64,000 nt of DNA from Trissonchulus latispiculum (lineage: Eukaryota; Nematoda; Enoplea; Enoplida; Ironidae), in assembly GCA_030248195.1 (NCBI GenBank), contig JASAND010011208.1, positions 32,031 through 96,030 on the forward strand, written 5' to 3'. Below are positions 46,301 through 56,423 of this stretch, one piece after another. The notes below the pieces were generated by a model that made no database searches, was not told where the DNA came from, and saw nothing but the letters and a program-made list of their open reading frames with translations. The position numbers and the translations under genes were made by a program. Every line of letters begins with the position of its first letter. Position 1 is the stretch's first letter.

Positions 46301-49300
46301 TATCGAAGGGACGGCGCCGTAAGTGTAAATATTATTGTATTATTGAAGGTTCACCTTGGTAGGGGTCACCCACATTTCGGGTTCTTCCCATGCAATGCAA
46401 TTCCGCCACCCCCGCGCTATTTCACTATGTAATAAAAAGCAGAGCAGCACATAGCAATATACGAGAATACATTTTCGCAACACTTTTAGCTTTTCCATCA
46501 TCAGGATACCCCCCAAACGTTTTCCCTAAAGTTAACCCTGGATGTTTCTGCTATCAATTTTAACTTTTATAAACGAAAGACGTTTTAGTTTCAATAGACA
46601 TGTACATATTATCACTATTGTCGCTATTGATTGGTCAGTAGTGGTATGATATTACCAGCATAATACCACTATTATGAGAACGTACCAGGAACTCTTGTAG
46701 ACAGTTAAGGGAAGACAATTACCCATTCCACACAGTCCACACATTTCATGCAGTCATTATTCGTGTCACACTGCTGACTCTGAGGTAAAGCAAGAATGGA
46801 GATATTCTGCATTTAGCTTTTCTTTCCTGTTATCGAAGAACGTGATGGATGGAGGCACTATCCCAACTGAAGCTAGACTTTGAGTTAAGCAGAGCGGAGT
46901 AGAATTAAACTGTTTTGCTTTTTAGTCTTTATTTCGAATAAAGGATTTGAATTTATTTGCATTTGTTTGTTTGTTTGTTTGTTTGTTCAGGTTGATGAAG
47001 GCCCGTTCAATCTTCAGCCAAAGTTTTACATTGCTTGGCAACACTTTCAGGAGGGCCATCTTTTGACAATGCTAACTTCAAGGGCAGCCGGAGGTAATCG
47101 ATTTATGATTATGATCTATTTCATTTAAGGATCATTACAGTGCAAAGCCAGAAGTAGAAACTAACATAGTTGACATCTGTATCCAAAGGCGGGCGGTGCG
47201 TGCTCTCCCTTAACAGGTTTTGGAAGTAATTTGACACAAAGCAAACTTTCAGCCTTAGCTTGAGCCAAGTCCTTCATATTACATGGCTACGTCAAAGCAA
47301 AAGGCTTGCTCCCACGGCTAATCGGGTGCTCAAAATTGATCATTGATTTGTTTCACCTTTAACTATTTCTTTGAACTGAAAGGTTTTCCCATCCAATTAA
47401 ATTTTGCATATAATGAATCAGTCTACTTCTGAGTAGTTCCAGGTTGGTCATGAATCGATTTCGCTGCATTTTTGTTAGATTAAGCCTATGCTCTAGGAAA
47501 GTTTTTCACCTCATTCGCGACATTTTTTATAGTACATTAGTGCTTAGTAGTGGTTCAAAGTTTTTAGCACTGATGTGCTGCGCAAAAGGCTTCAAAGTTG
47601 TATTCTCCTATCTTATTATTTTGTTTTAATATTCTTCTTTTTTTGCAGCGAGCAATCTTAACGACGTTGAACGACTGAATGGCTGCATCTACCGTCACCA
47701 ATCAGGCTTGTTTATCCCATCTTTCCTTCATGGTCGCGTTCCTTCCGGTTCCTCAAGGTGGAAAGAGGAACCTTGGTTTTCTTTGATGTGTAAGAACATG
47801 AAAGCGGCCCTGGAACTGTATAAGAAAGCATTGAAGGATTGTACATACGGTGGTAAAAACGTGGTCGTGGAAATCGCTGAATCCAACGAAAAGGACCAGC
47901 TTTTTATTAAGGCTGCATCGACCTTCTTGAACCCTAAAAAGGGTTTGCCAGCCTTAAAGATATTGGAAGACGAAGATCCATTGCTGAGGGATCTGGGATA
48001 TTCCCGTTTGTTTCCCAAAATCATGCAGATGATGGAGCGCCATAGTTTATATTCAAATCTGCCACGTTATTTGTTTGCACTTTATCCTTGCTTTGAGGAT
48101 GACTGCATTCATCCCATCTGCCAGAACTCCGCCATGAAAGCGTCACTTCGAGATAATCCTCCCCGTTGGTTTCGTAACGGGCCGTTACTCACGGAAATTC
48201 TATTCCCGGTCCCTGATCCCGACAGACCCTACGGATCTGCATGCCGCAAATGCAATCCCAATACGTGTTCCGGACACTATCTGCCTCCCGAGGAGGCAAT
48301 TAAGCACCAGGATCGAGCAGTGACTGTCCCTCCTTCGGACGTCCTTTCAAAGGTATGGGCTGAATCTGTGAAAACTGATTCGCCTGTATCTCCTGCTCAA
48401 GTTGAAGAGCTATCAAGGACCCTGCTTCTGCAACCTTACGAAATTGAAGCTTTTTTTGAGAACAAAGCTTTACAGAAGGCTGCAGCTGCGAATCGAAGTC
48501 GTCCCCGTGGCCCTAAATCCAGGAAGACTACGAACGTGAACGCAGAATCTGGTCCTAGTGACATGGATATAATCGCTCGTGGCTGTCTTCAGGACAGTGA
48601 AAATGATACTCTTACAGGCGATGAAGCTGACGAAGAACCTGATAGTGAAGCTGAAGATGAACCGTCAGCTGATTTGCCGCAACCAAATCCAACCGGATCC
48701 AACCGTTCTGAATTGTCTGACCATCCATTGTATTTGCATCCGGTTAATGACGAAATGGATGAACTGACTGTGGATGCCCAGTCTCATTCTGCTTTGAAAG
48801 ACTTGTTAATCAAACTACGACCCCTCACACCAGACCAAATTAGCCAATTTGTCTGCTCCAAAACGTGCAGCAGTGAAGGTGACACATTTCCTGCTGCGGA
48901 ATGTCGCAGCAGATCTGATGTCGCGAACGGCGAAGCTTCAGTGAGCGAGAACATTGTAGCTGCGCCATGTCTGCCGGCCACGAACAGCTCCCATTCTCGT
49001 GCTATTATTGTACCGAGATTAAAAGATTCTTCTGGCCCAGCACAAACCAAATCCAAACTTCGCTCCGGATTCCGATGCATAAATAGATCACTGCTTTGCA
49101 ATGTTTGCATGTCCCATATTGCAGACAATGGCATTGATTGTTTTTTATGCAATCAAGAATTTGGTAATGATGGTCCTAAAATGACTGGCAGGATCATTCG
49201 ATTTCATCCTAACTGTGTCAGCTCAGATCCAAGCGAACTCCAGAGAATACAAGAGGGCGCACTAAAAGTGTTATGCCCGGTTCATGCAGATAGAGATTAG
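34322..49300 (+). CDS. DDE-transposase-like protein with C-terminal PHD-like finger (17 exons)
   Basis: Exons: 34322-34397, 35330-35550, 37154-37262, 37517-37575, 38642-38872, 39609-40028, 40381-40437, 40842-40997, 41383-41472, 41976-42101, 43463-43785, 44184-44424, 45209-45300, 45631-45874, 46199-46318, 46991-47093, 47649-49300. All join in frame to about 1,439 residues. Exon 12 is a basic helix-rich segment (YKKIAAEMKAVMGVDISHGSL). Exons 13-17 hold a presumed DDE core: D707 in INVDRHYSSGLY, D853 or D857 in RDGAVDEGPF, E897 in NDVERLNGCI, then LFIPSFLHG, CIHPICQ, VPDPDRPYGSACRKC and CSGHYLPPEE. From memory this order matches a widespread family of transposon-like proteins in invertebrates; I cannot name its superfamily. 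Residues 1373-1435 form C-x2-C, C-x2-C, H-x2-C, C-x2-H, PHD-like. The N-terminal half is disordered or coiled with basic stretches. The exon 6 donor (GTAGAC) and exon 10 donor (GTCCGT) are the weakest calls. Either an intron-rich transposon or a domesticated gene. Confidence 0.75.
34690..34950. mobile_element. Foldback element in intron
   Basis: Arms GCGATACTAAGACAGACG and its complement CGTCTGTCTTAGTATCGC, extended to about 60 bp with GTAACTTTTGCAAA / TTTGCGAAAGTTAC. The centre contains AAAATTTTAAATTTTA palindromes. No frame. It lies in the first intron of the large gene. Confidence 0.6.
35839..36342. mobile_element. Foldback element in intron
   Basis: Arms of about 170 bp: left CTTGACCAATCGAGCTGAAATTTG..GTATGTTTTCGG..GGGTTTTCTGGGTCGC, right its complement at about 36158-36342. 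The spacer is about 150 bp. Non-coding; it lies in intron 2 of the large gene. Confidence 0.65.
42229..42855. mobile_element. Foldback element in intron 10
   Basis: Arms of about 220 bp begin AAGGAGGGGGTCCAAATTTT and end with the complement CCAAAATTTGGACCCCCC. Shared internal words include AATTACGCAACAACCG and its complement. The flanks are TTTA/TTAA-like, so it may use TTAA. A diverged arm occurs at 30240-30440. It directly abuts the next element. Confidence 0.65.
42856..43350. mobile_element. Decayed copy of the TTAA foldback element
   Basis: Starts GGGGGGGGGCTACAAAAATT and shares long stretches with 19224-19983 (TTTGGCACAAATAAGTACTCC, TTCGTCAGCCAAAATTTT, AGCTAAGATCTCAGTACCCG), with an internal deletion in the left arm and a lost right end. 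A purine-rich tract (43350-43460) follows, immediately before exon 11 of the large gene. Confidence 0.65.
44263..44424 (+). repeat. Exon segment nearly identical to 52588-52749
   Basis: 162 bp of exon 12 (KIAAEMKAV.GVDISHGSLV...) matches the first exon of the downstream relative with about six differences by eye. The similarity stops at the exon edge on the 3' side, whereas other exons of the two loci are strongly diverged. Confidence 0.8.
44746..44899. mobile_element. Small MITE in intron 12
   Basis: Terminal repeats AATTATGTAGTTAGGTTCAG / CTGAACCTAACTACATAATT with TATA at both borders, about 150 bp in total. No frame. A TA duplication would fit a Tc1/mariner-type origin. Confidence 0.55.
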
Positions 49301-50854
49301 TTTTTAAAACTACACTTATGCTTTGTACCTGATTGCTTGCTGTATCTTGCTTTCTGTTATGTTGTAGCACTACTGTAGGTTTAAGGTTCAATACAATTTA
49401 TGCTTTAAGTTTTGTGTATCTAATGCGTATTTGATGTACTATGTGCGGCGGTATATTTTGAAAATCAAATTTCTCCAAATTTCTCATAAAAATAGAAAAC
49501 ATTCTGGGGGGGGGAAGACTGTGGGGCGGGGCCCCCCGGTCTGGGGGAAGGAAGTTTGTTTGGAAATTGCTTAAATTAGCTATTTTTTGCTGCTTAGCCT
49601 AAAATTTAACTATTTCTAACCTAAGTTTAAGCCTAAATAGCTAATAATGCTAAAAAGGACAAAAATTCGGCGAAGCCGGAATTTTTTTGAAAATTTTCCC
49701 TCAAAATCCTATTTTCCTGTTGACTTCTGGAGCGTTGGGGCGACCCCACCCCCACTCCCACCCCTCCCCCCCCCCGGTAGGAAAAATTTGGGATTGTAGT
49801 ATGACACTGACTCGTTACAGGGGCAATAATATTTTATTGTTGTATGAAACCAATGTCAACATAATTGATATGAATGTATTGAACTGTTATATAAATTGAG
49901 TTAGCTAGTTTGCTGTCGGCCTAATTTTTGCTGACAGACAGACCTGATTAGCCTAAATGTCTTAGGAATGTTCGGTCTCGATTATCAGACCGATCGAAGC
50001 AGTGCAGACATCTTTATTCCAATAAAATTGAACCAGCTTGGCTATTTCACGTCCGACTGCTGAGTATATAGTTTTCCCCTTTTTATATGATATGTTCATC
50101 TATGATATGTAAGTAAATATGTCATCTTAGCCCGCGATCTGTATTTGATCTTTCAGTGTCTTTATTAGACGTAAATGTTTGTGACTTACAGCTTTCGAAT
50201 TCTGTTTAGTTTAGATGCTTTCTTATTTTGATATATTTCAAAATTCAAAGCTTTCGGTTTGTGAAGTTGTACTTAGACGAGACAAAACCAAATTTTAGGA
50301 TAGCACAAATCTCCAATATAGGGTGTTTTGGACTATTAGATGAATTTGTTTTTTTCAATTAAATCTAAAATTTGAAAATACAGTCAAAAACTTAAAATGC
50401 CAGTGACGTCAAAGGAATGGTGAAAAATACATGCTCCCTAAATTTATTTTCAAGTTTTGAGGTCTAAAGAACTTGAGAGAGAGATTAGAATTGGTGGCTG
50501 ACTCCGATATAGTCACTAAATAAAGATATGAAGAATTTTGTTTCTCGCAGTTGTCTGTCAATATTTCTGTTGATAGTTACGTGTCTAATCTGCAGTGCCT
50601 GTATGGCATAATTGCTCGTACAAATAAAATGTTTTTGGAATCTATGTTTAACGACTTATTCTTCTTTGTGTATATCTTTTTACATAAAGCAACTGGCATT
50701 ATGAATCTGCTTCTAAGATTATCAAGCTTACTAGTACCAGGAGCTAAGGAGAGTTCTTGCAGCCACCTTTATTTTCGACAATAGGGAAGGACGGTCGGCC
50801 TGACTCTTCCCAATCAGACCGGCATAGTGTAGTCGAACGACCATGCCGTATGTT
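49301..50854. other. 3' flank of the large gene; dispersed repeat
   Basis: A plausible short 3' UTR follows the stop. 49630-49740 is an inverted copy of a dispersed repeat also present at 14640-14790 and 52150-52330, marked by CCGGCTTCGCCGG and AAAATTTTC..TTTTGAGGG. The remainder is unique AT-rich DNA without supported genes. Confidence 0.45.
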
Positions 50855-50863
50855 GGTATTGAC

Positions 50864-51270
50864 AAGAGTACATAATGATAAGAGTGTGACAAGCATCACA
50901 TTCTATGCAATGAAGGCAAAAACTATGCGACGCGCGCTAACGGCTTACCCCCCCCCCACAAATTGACCCCCTCTCACACCGCCCCTATATGGGTACGTGG
51001 TCCAAACGGGGGTCGCTCACTGCTTTGCATAATTACACGTTGTAATTAACCAAGGCCTAATTTGGGAACAGAGTGCAAGCGTGTATGTTTAACATATGCA
51101 TGTACAAAATATACTAAGCGAGTGAGCGACCCCCGTTTGGAACTATGTACCCATATAGGGGCGGTGTGAGCGGGGGTCAATTTGTGGGGGGGGTAAGCCG
51201 TTAGCGCGCATCGCATAGTTTTCGCCTTCATTGCATGACGCTTGTCACACTTTTATCATTATGTACTCTT
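50864..51270. mobile_element. 407-bp foldback element with 9-bp target duplication
   Basis: Perfect 9-bp duplication GGTATTGAC at 50855-50863 and 51271-51279. Arms of about 165 bp start AAGAGTACATAATGATAAGA and end with the complement CTTTTATCATTATGTACTCTT. A 9-bp duplication with long terminal repeats is typical of Mutator-like elements. Non-coding. Confidence 0.8.
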
Positions 51271-51498
51271 GGTATTGACTGTTGATGATGTCTCCCTAGC
51301 GCCCGTGTCCGACGGCAAGCACTGCGAATGATACAGTTCCGGCCTATACTGATTCTGAGACAACCAAGGGAACGGGGTATTGTTGCGTGTGCTCACCATA
51401 CATTTTCTTGAATGATAAGTAGGTTGTCTTCTTAAAGGACCAGAATGTTTCCAAGAGTTAATTTTGAGCGCGTGAGGTTTGATCCCCACCTAAGTGAA

Positions 51499-51805
51499 GT
51501 TAGCGCCCACCTTTTGCACCCACCAAGTTAAACTATAGTGCTAGGTCTAAGTTTTGGAGTGCGGATAGCGCTCGAAGTGTGCTATACAGTGCCAATAGTG
51601 CTAGCCTCTACACCCTTTCTATCGTCCTGTATGATAGCTCAGTTTTGGGTCCGAAATTTTAAATCACTGTAGAGAACGATAGAAAGGGTTTAGAGTCTAG
51701 CACTATCTGCACCAAATAGCACTATGCCAGCACTAACCGTAGACCAAAAATTAGACTAAGCACTTTGAAATTTAATTTGGTATGTGCAGAAGGGTGGGTG
51801 CTAAC
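51499..51805. mobile_element. Foldback element
   Basis: Arms GTTAGCGCCCACC..TTTTGCAC / GGTGGGTGCTAAC and CTACACCCTTTCTATCGT / ACGATAGAAAGGGTTTAGAG nested symmetrically around a short centre at about 51640-51660. No frame. Confidence 0.6.
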
Positions 51806-52149
51806 TGCACCGAGCTTTGATCCCCTCAGCTTCAAGACTTGTGATTTACTGTATGCATAGTGACTGCATCATAATTAAGATTTGGCGGCCAGCCCCGGCA
51901 TGCCGCGCCGGCTGGCTTGACCGTTTTATCCGGCCCGACCCATCTTTGCCTCCGCTTCTCGCTTAAGGTTTTGGGCAACCCAGACTTTGATCCTAGAAAA
52001 TGCAGTAAAGAAAGACCACAATATTGCCACATCATTAATACATATCCATAGGTTAACGCGGGGGGTCCAAGCCCCCTCCCAACCCGGACAAGGTACAAGC
52101 CCTATCGCCGTCGGGGACAAGGGGTAACGAAAAAATGGACAAGGGATAA

Positions 52150-52330
52150 CCAAAAATAGCCGGAAATAATTAGTTTTTACAGTAAAATTTAAAAAAATCT
52201 CCGGCTTCGCCGGAAGTTTTTAGCCAAAATGCTTAATTTTGAGAAAATCGGGCAAAATTTTTAAATGTTTTGCGAAAATGGATGATTTTTTCCAAGTATT
52301 GATACATAATTGCAAATTTTAATAAAATTA
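52150..52330. repeat. Dispersed repeat with CCGGCTTCGCCGG
   Basis: Contains the palindromic word CCGGCTTCGCCGG preceded by TTTAAAAAAATCT, as in the copies at 14640-14790 and 49630-49740. A GC-richer stretch with CAAGCCCCC variants surrounds it (52050-52450). Confidence 0.5.
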
Positions 52331-52542
52331 GCGTTAATTTTTCGAAACATTTTACAAATTTATGCTTGAGGTACAAGCCCCCTGAAAATTTTTGTTCAAG
52401 GTACAAGCCCCCTCAAAATTTTTTGGGGACAAGCCCCCCCCAGGACCCGACCCTATGTTAATGTATGTACATATTGTACCAGTTTTTTATTTGTAGGATT
52501 ATTTGATTTGTTCAACATAAAATATTTGGTTATCTGTACCAA

Positions 52543-54835
52543 ATGGAGACCTCAGGGAAATCTGATGAACCAAATTTTACATTCGGAAAGATTGCTGCAG
52601 AGATGAAAGCAGTCAGGGGCGTGGATATTAGCCACGGAAGCTTAGTCCAGCTGTGTTTGGCAAGATACCGACGTCACTTATCCAGCCGTCGCTATTATGG
52701 TGCTGCAGCTATTACTTGTCGGAAAGTGTACAAGCGAATTTGTCTTAAGGTAACCTAGTTGCTTGAAGTTAACCTTAATCTTAATCCACGTTTTTTCTAG
52801 GTTTACCGTTTTTGCATACCATACAACCTTCTTTACCAGTGCAAGGGTGATTGCAAACCAGACATATGCTGGAGGCGGATTGGTGAGTGGACCGGCGTCA
52901 GAAAGTGCCCAGCAAACCGGCTTTTTCGGTTTTCTTTGCCCAAAAACTGGAAATGCCGGATTCTTGAGAATGGAGTGAACGATCCCTTTTCTCATTGAAT
53001 GATTAACTCCAGGTCAAAGGGTTAAGCAAAGCTAACTTACGCTGTAGATAAAGTACCCGCCAATGAAGGAGAATTGCGTCTGACTTTGCTAAGCTAATTC
53101 TTACATTTGTATATTTCAATTTGACAAATAAATTTAGATTTTCTATACCACAACATGTTGGTTTTGAAACAACACAACGAAGTTACAATTGTTAGTTGCA
53201 CGCAGTATTCATTACAAATTTATTTGTATACTACATTTATACATTTCTTTATTTAGGCCAACATCGACCGGCATTTCTCTTGTGGCTTGTACCTTTTGGC
53301 AACAAATGTGGAATCTTCTTGCGTCACTGAGTAAGTGATGTTGCTGACAATTTTTTCGTTTTAATTTGTTTATTCAGGTTTCTTCTGCCTTACTTCTCAG
53401 CCTTATTCAGGTTTATTTTAGTGTTGGTAATTTTAATAAGTTTCCCGAAAACCTTAATTTTGGGATATTTTGATTCCTCCAAAGGTTGATCCATTTACAA
53501 AAACAGTGTTAGTCTATACACTTCTGGCAAGTGGAAAGGTTAAAATCACAAAGTAAGGAAAATTGGCGGCAAAGTTCGATCAGAAATGGTTGTTGCAAAA
53601 TCTAATTTAGTCTATGTCAAAATTCATGTTTTGCACTGCACTGATGGCTAATGTTCAATTATACATCAATTGTATTTCTTTTATGCGCTTACGCTTTGTA
53701 GTTATTTTTGCAGTGTTGTTTCAACTATTTTGGCTGACAGTACTGCCGTATGCGTTCCCGAAACGTTTACTTCACAGACAGCGAAAGATTTTCGTAATCA
53801 CAGTAAATGGTCGATGGGTTCAGTCATCTCGCTTAGTTCAGGCGCTGTGGGTAGACTGGTAAGCAAACCTGCAAATGTACAACATAGCAATATTTAGCAG
53901 TTACGGAATTTGTACGGAGTTTTGAAAAATCATTTTTTAGCCACGATTTTAGCTACGCTCGAGTAAGCAAGGCAATTTTTGCACGAAGTATGTGCTTACG
54001 GACGGTTGTCAGAGGTTTTGTCGTGTTTTGCCTGATGTGGTTTTGTAGACAACTTTACTCCGATTGCTTACAGTTGACGCAACTAATATAGCTTTACTGC
54101 ACTTTTTCAGGACATCAGGCAGCATTGGTTTGATTCTGCCCAGTTCAATAAGTTCATTATGGACACGTTGTCGCTTGGTATTCGCGGGACATTCAGTGTC
54201 CATCCGGAGCTGGTCTGCGTTTGGAAGAATTTCAAAGAGTGGCACGTTATGGTAGTCCGTGCTTCTGGATCTGCTGGAGGTATGCACGTAGGACTAAGTT
54301 ACGTTTATCCGTGCATATGCCTGGTGTTGGCATGGCCCTTCCTTGAACTTTACACCGAAAACATACGCACAAACGTTTAGTATGTATATGTTACTTTCAA
54401 AACCTGAAATTATGCATTGCGATTATACAAAGCCATTCAATTCGCGAAATGTATAGTTTCGGGTTTTGAGCGTCATTTTTAGTCTAGTATAGTCATTATA
54501 TCACCACTAAACTTAATCCTCACCGCCCACAGCATCGAGGTATATATTGTACATTATATACAGAACTGTTCCATGTTCCATACTCTATGGTTGTAGTTTG
54601 CTTTAAAATTTTTCCTTTTTAGAGCCTGCCATAAAGGACGCTGCTGCTTCACTTTGCTTGCTACCGAAGCAGGCATTGCCAGTGGTCAACAAATTGGAAT
54701 TGGGAAATGCATGCTCAAATTGGCTGTCACATGTAATGGAGAAGATCAATTGTCCATGCTTCGTCTCCGTTCATCCATGTCAATTGATTGCGTTTTTCCC
54801 TTGCTGTGCCGGCGCTGGGGTGTCCAATCCATAGA
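52543..54835 (+). pseudogene. Degenerate tandem relative of the DDE-transposase-like gene
   Basis: Exon 52543-52749 (ATG start; METSGKSDEPNFTFGKIAAEMKAV...) matches exon 12 of the upstream gene. 53259-53330 starts ANIDRHF, matching INVDRHY, then needs a one-base shift to read SCGLYLLATNVESSCVT. 53714-53861, 54111-54292 and 54623-54835 then join in phase and end in TAG. The fourth and fifth pieces (FSVHPELVCVWKNFKEWHVMVVRASGSAG then EPAIKDAAASLC) align with FNLQPKFYIAWQHFQEGHLL..SRAAG and ASNLNDVERLNG. The intron position and phase are the same, but the second Asp and the catalytic Glu are lost. The zinc-finger regions are absent. Best read as a truncated, inactivated duplicate. A further open stretch at 52801-52882 does not fit the phase. 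Confidence 0.6.
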
Positions 54836-55719
54836 TGTGCGAGGAACCATGGAGTCTAATGTCGGAAGAGAGCTTCTTTGAACCAATATTTTGTTTTTAT
54901 TTCTTGTGTATTGCATAATTTGTTGTTCATTTACTGCATTGGAGTTTGACTGTTTTGTTTATAACTAATTTGCTTAGCTATCATAAGTATTACATTGCAT
55001 GCGCATCGCAGTGTTTTAAAGGAGTTACGCCGTCTTTGCCTTAATAAATAAAAAGGAGAATGCTTTGACGACGTTACTCTTTGACGGGACCAACACTAGC
55101 TGCCTAGACTGAACCTAACCATAAATAAACCGTATCAGTCATTTCGTGTTCACGGTTTAGGCTATATACTAGGTTGTGTGTTGTTGCTAGGTATTAGTGG
55201 AGCACTAGCATAGGGTGTATGGTTTGAGCTCCGATAGATATGAGTTCTTGCCGCGTAGTTTAAGTGCATTTGTATTGCGTTTCTTGGTGTAGTTTGCTAA
55301 ATTAACGGAACTATAGCATCGTTGTGCTTTAGGTACGTCATCTTTGCTGAAATAAATAACAATGGTCTGATGACGTGACTAATACCTTCAGGGGTGCATT
55401 ATGCACGGTAGTGCACCTGTACGATTAATATTCTACTCATGGCAGTTGCCTAAATCATAACAGCTGAACTCCTAGTGATCAGTCACTAAATTATGACAAC
55501 CATATCCTTCATAGCTGTAGTTCCTGTTGAGTTTTCAGAAATCTCGAAAGCTTCGAGTAGATTCGGTTACATGGTTACCGCATTCTTACCCTTAAGGGAA
55601 CATGTGAAGTCAAGGGAACATCTCGAGCGAAATATGGACAAAAGTGAAATTTATTTCACTTATTTCACTTAAGATGACATGCTCACTAAAGAGAACAGTT
55701 AAGACAGAAATAATCAATT

Positions 55720-55798
<79 letters not shown>

Positions 55799-56131
55799 GT
55801 GTGTGTTTGTTTGTGTGTGTCTGTGTGTGTGTGTGCATATATTTATACATATATTGCATATGCTATATATCCAATAGCTAATTGCAAGACCTGCGCGCTT
55901 AAAGGAAGGGCCTTAAAATGCGCACTCCCAACAAAGAGACAAAATATTCTTATAAGAATTAGCAATCTAATTATTCCCATTAATTTAACATACTGCGATT
56001 CTGTTTAAAATTCGTCGAAGCCTTTTTCGATTCTAAATAGAAAAGCAATCATTCTAAGTTTAGTTACTAGAACAGCTGCAATTTCTTATTAAAAAATGAC
56101 ACGGGTCTTTTTCACAACTGTTAAATCTAGT
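54836..56131. other. Intergenic, no gene seen
   Basis: Unique AT-rich sequence, apart from the GT microsatellite annotated separately. Confidence 0.4.
55722..55835. repeat. (GT)n microsatellite
   Basis: About 55 GT units with a few interruptions near the 3' end. The Cys-Val repeat frames across it are not genes. Confidence 0.97.
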
Positions 56132-56235
56132 TAAAACGCCAATGTGCTCTGAACTTTTCTAATGAGATTTCGCACCCTCGTCAGAGGTGCTCTGCGAAAT
56201 CTCATTAGAAAATTTTAGAGCTCTTTGACGTTTTA
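56132..56235. repeat. Strong inverted repeat next to LINE 5' end
   Basis: AAAACG..ATGTGCTCTGAACTTTTCTAATGAGATTTCGCA pairs with TGCGAAATCTCATTAGAAAATTTTAGAGCTC..CGTTTT, a stem of about 45 bp with few mismatches around CCCTCGTCAGAGG. Probably a small foldback repeat or the flank of the LINE. Confidence 0.6.
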
Positions 56236-56423
56236 AATAGATGAGTCCATTCTTTCGCCAGCTTTAAATTGACAGACCCATTATTATTATTATTGCTTAT
56301 TATTACTGATTACTGATTACTTATTCTGGTTGACTATTCCTGTTGGCCAATTGCTTTATTGGATTATTTTTTATTTCTACTGCTGCCTGAGTCTCCTTTT
56401 CGGGGATAAAGGCTCACTTCATC

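Noticed and set aside
52801..52882. Exon reading VYRFCIPYNLLYQCKGDCKPDICWRRI in the degenerate transposase relative
   Set aside because: Good splice borders, but it ends in a phase that gives a stop in the next exon and has no counterpart between exons 12 and 13 of the intact gene.
55644..56008. Cys-Val repeat frames
   Set aside because: GT microsatellite.
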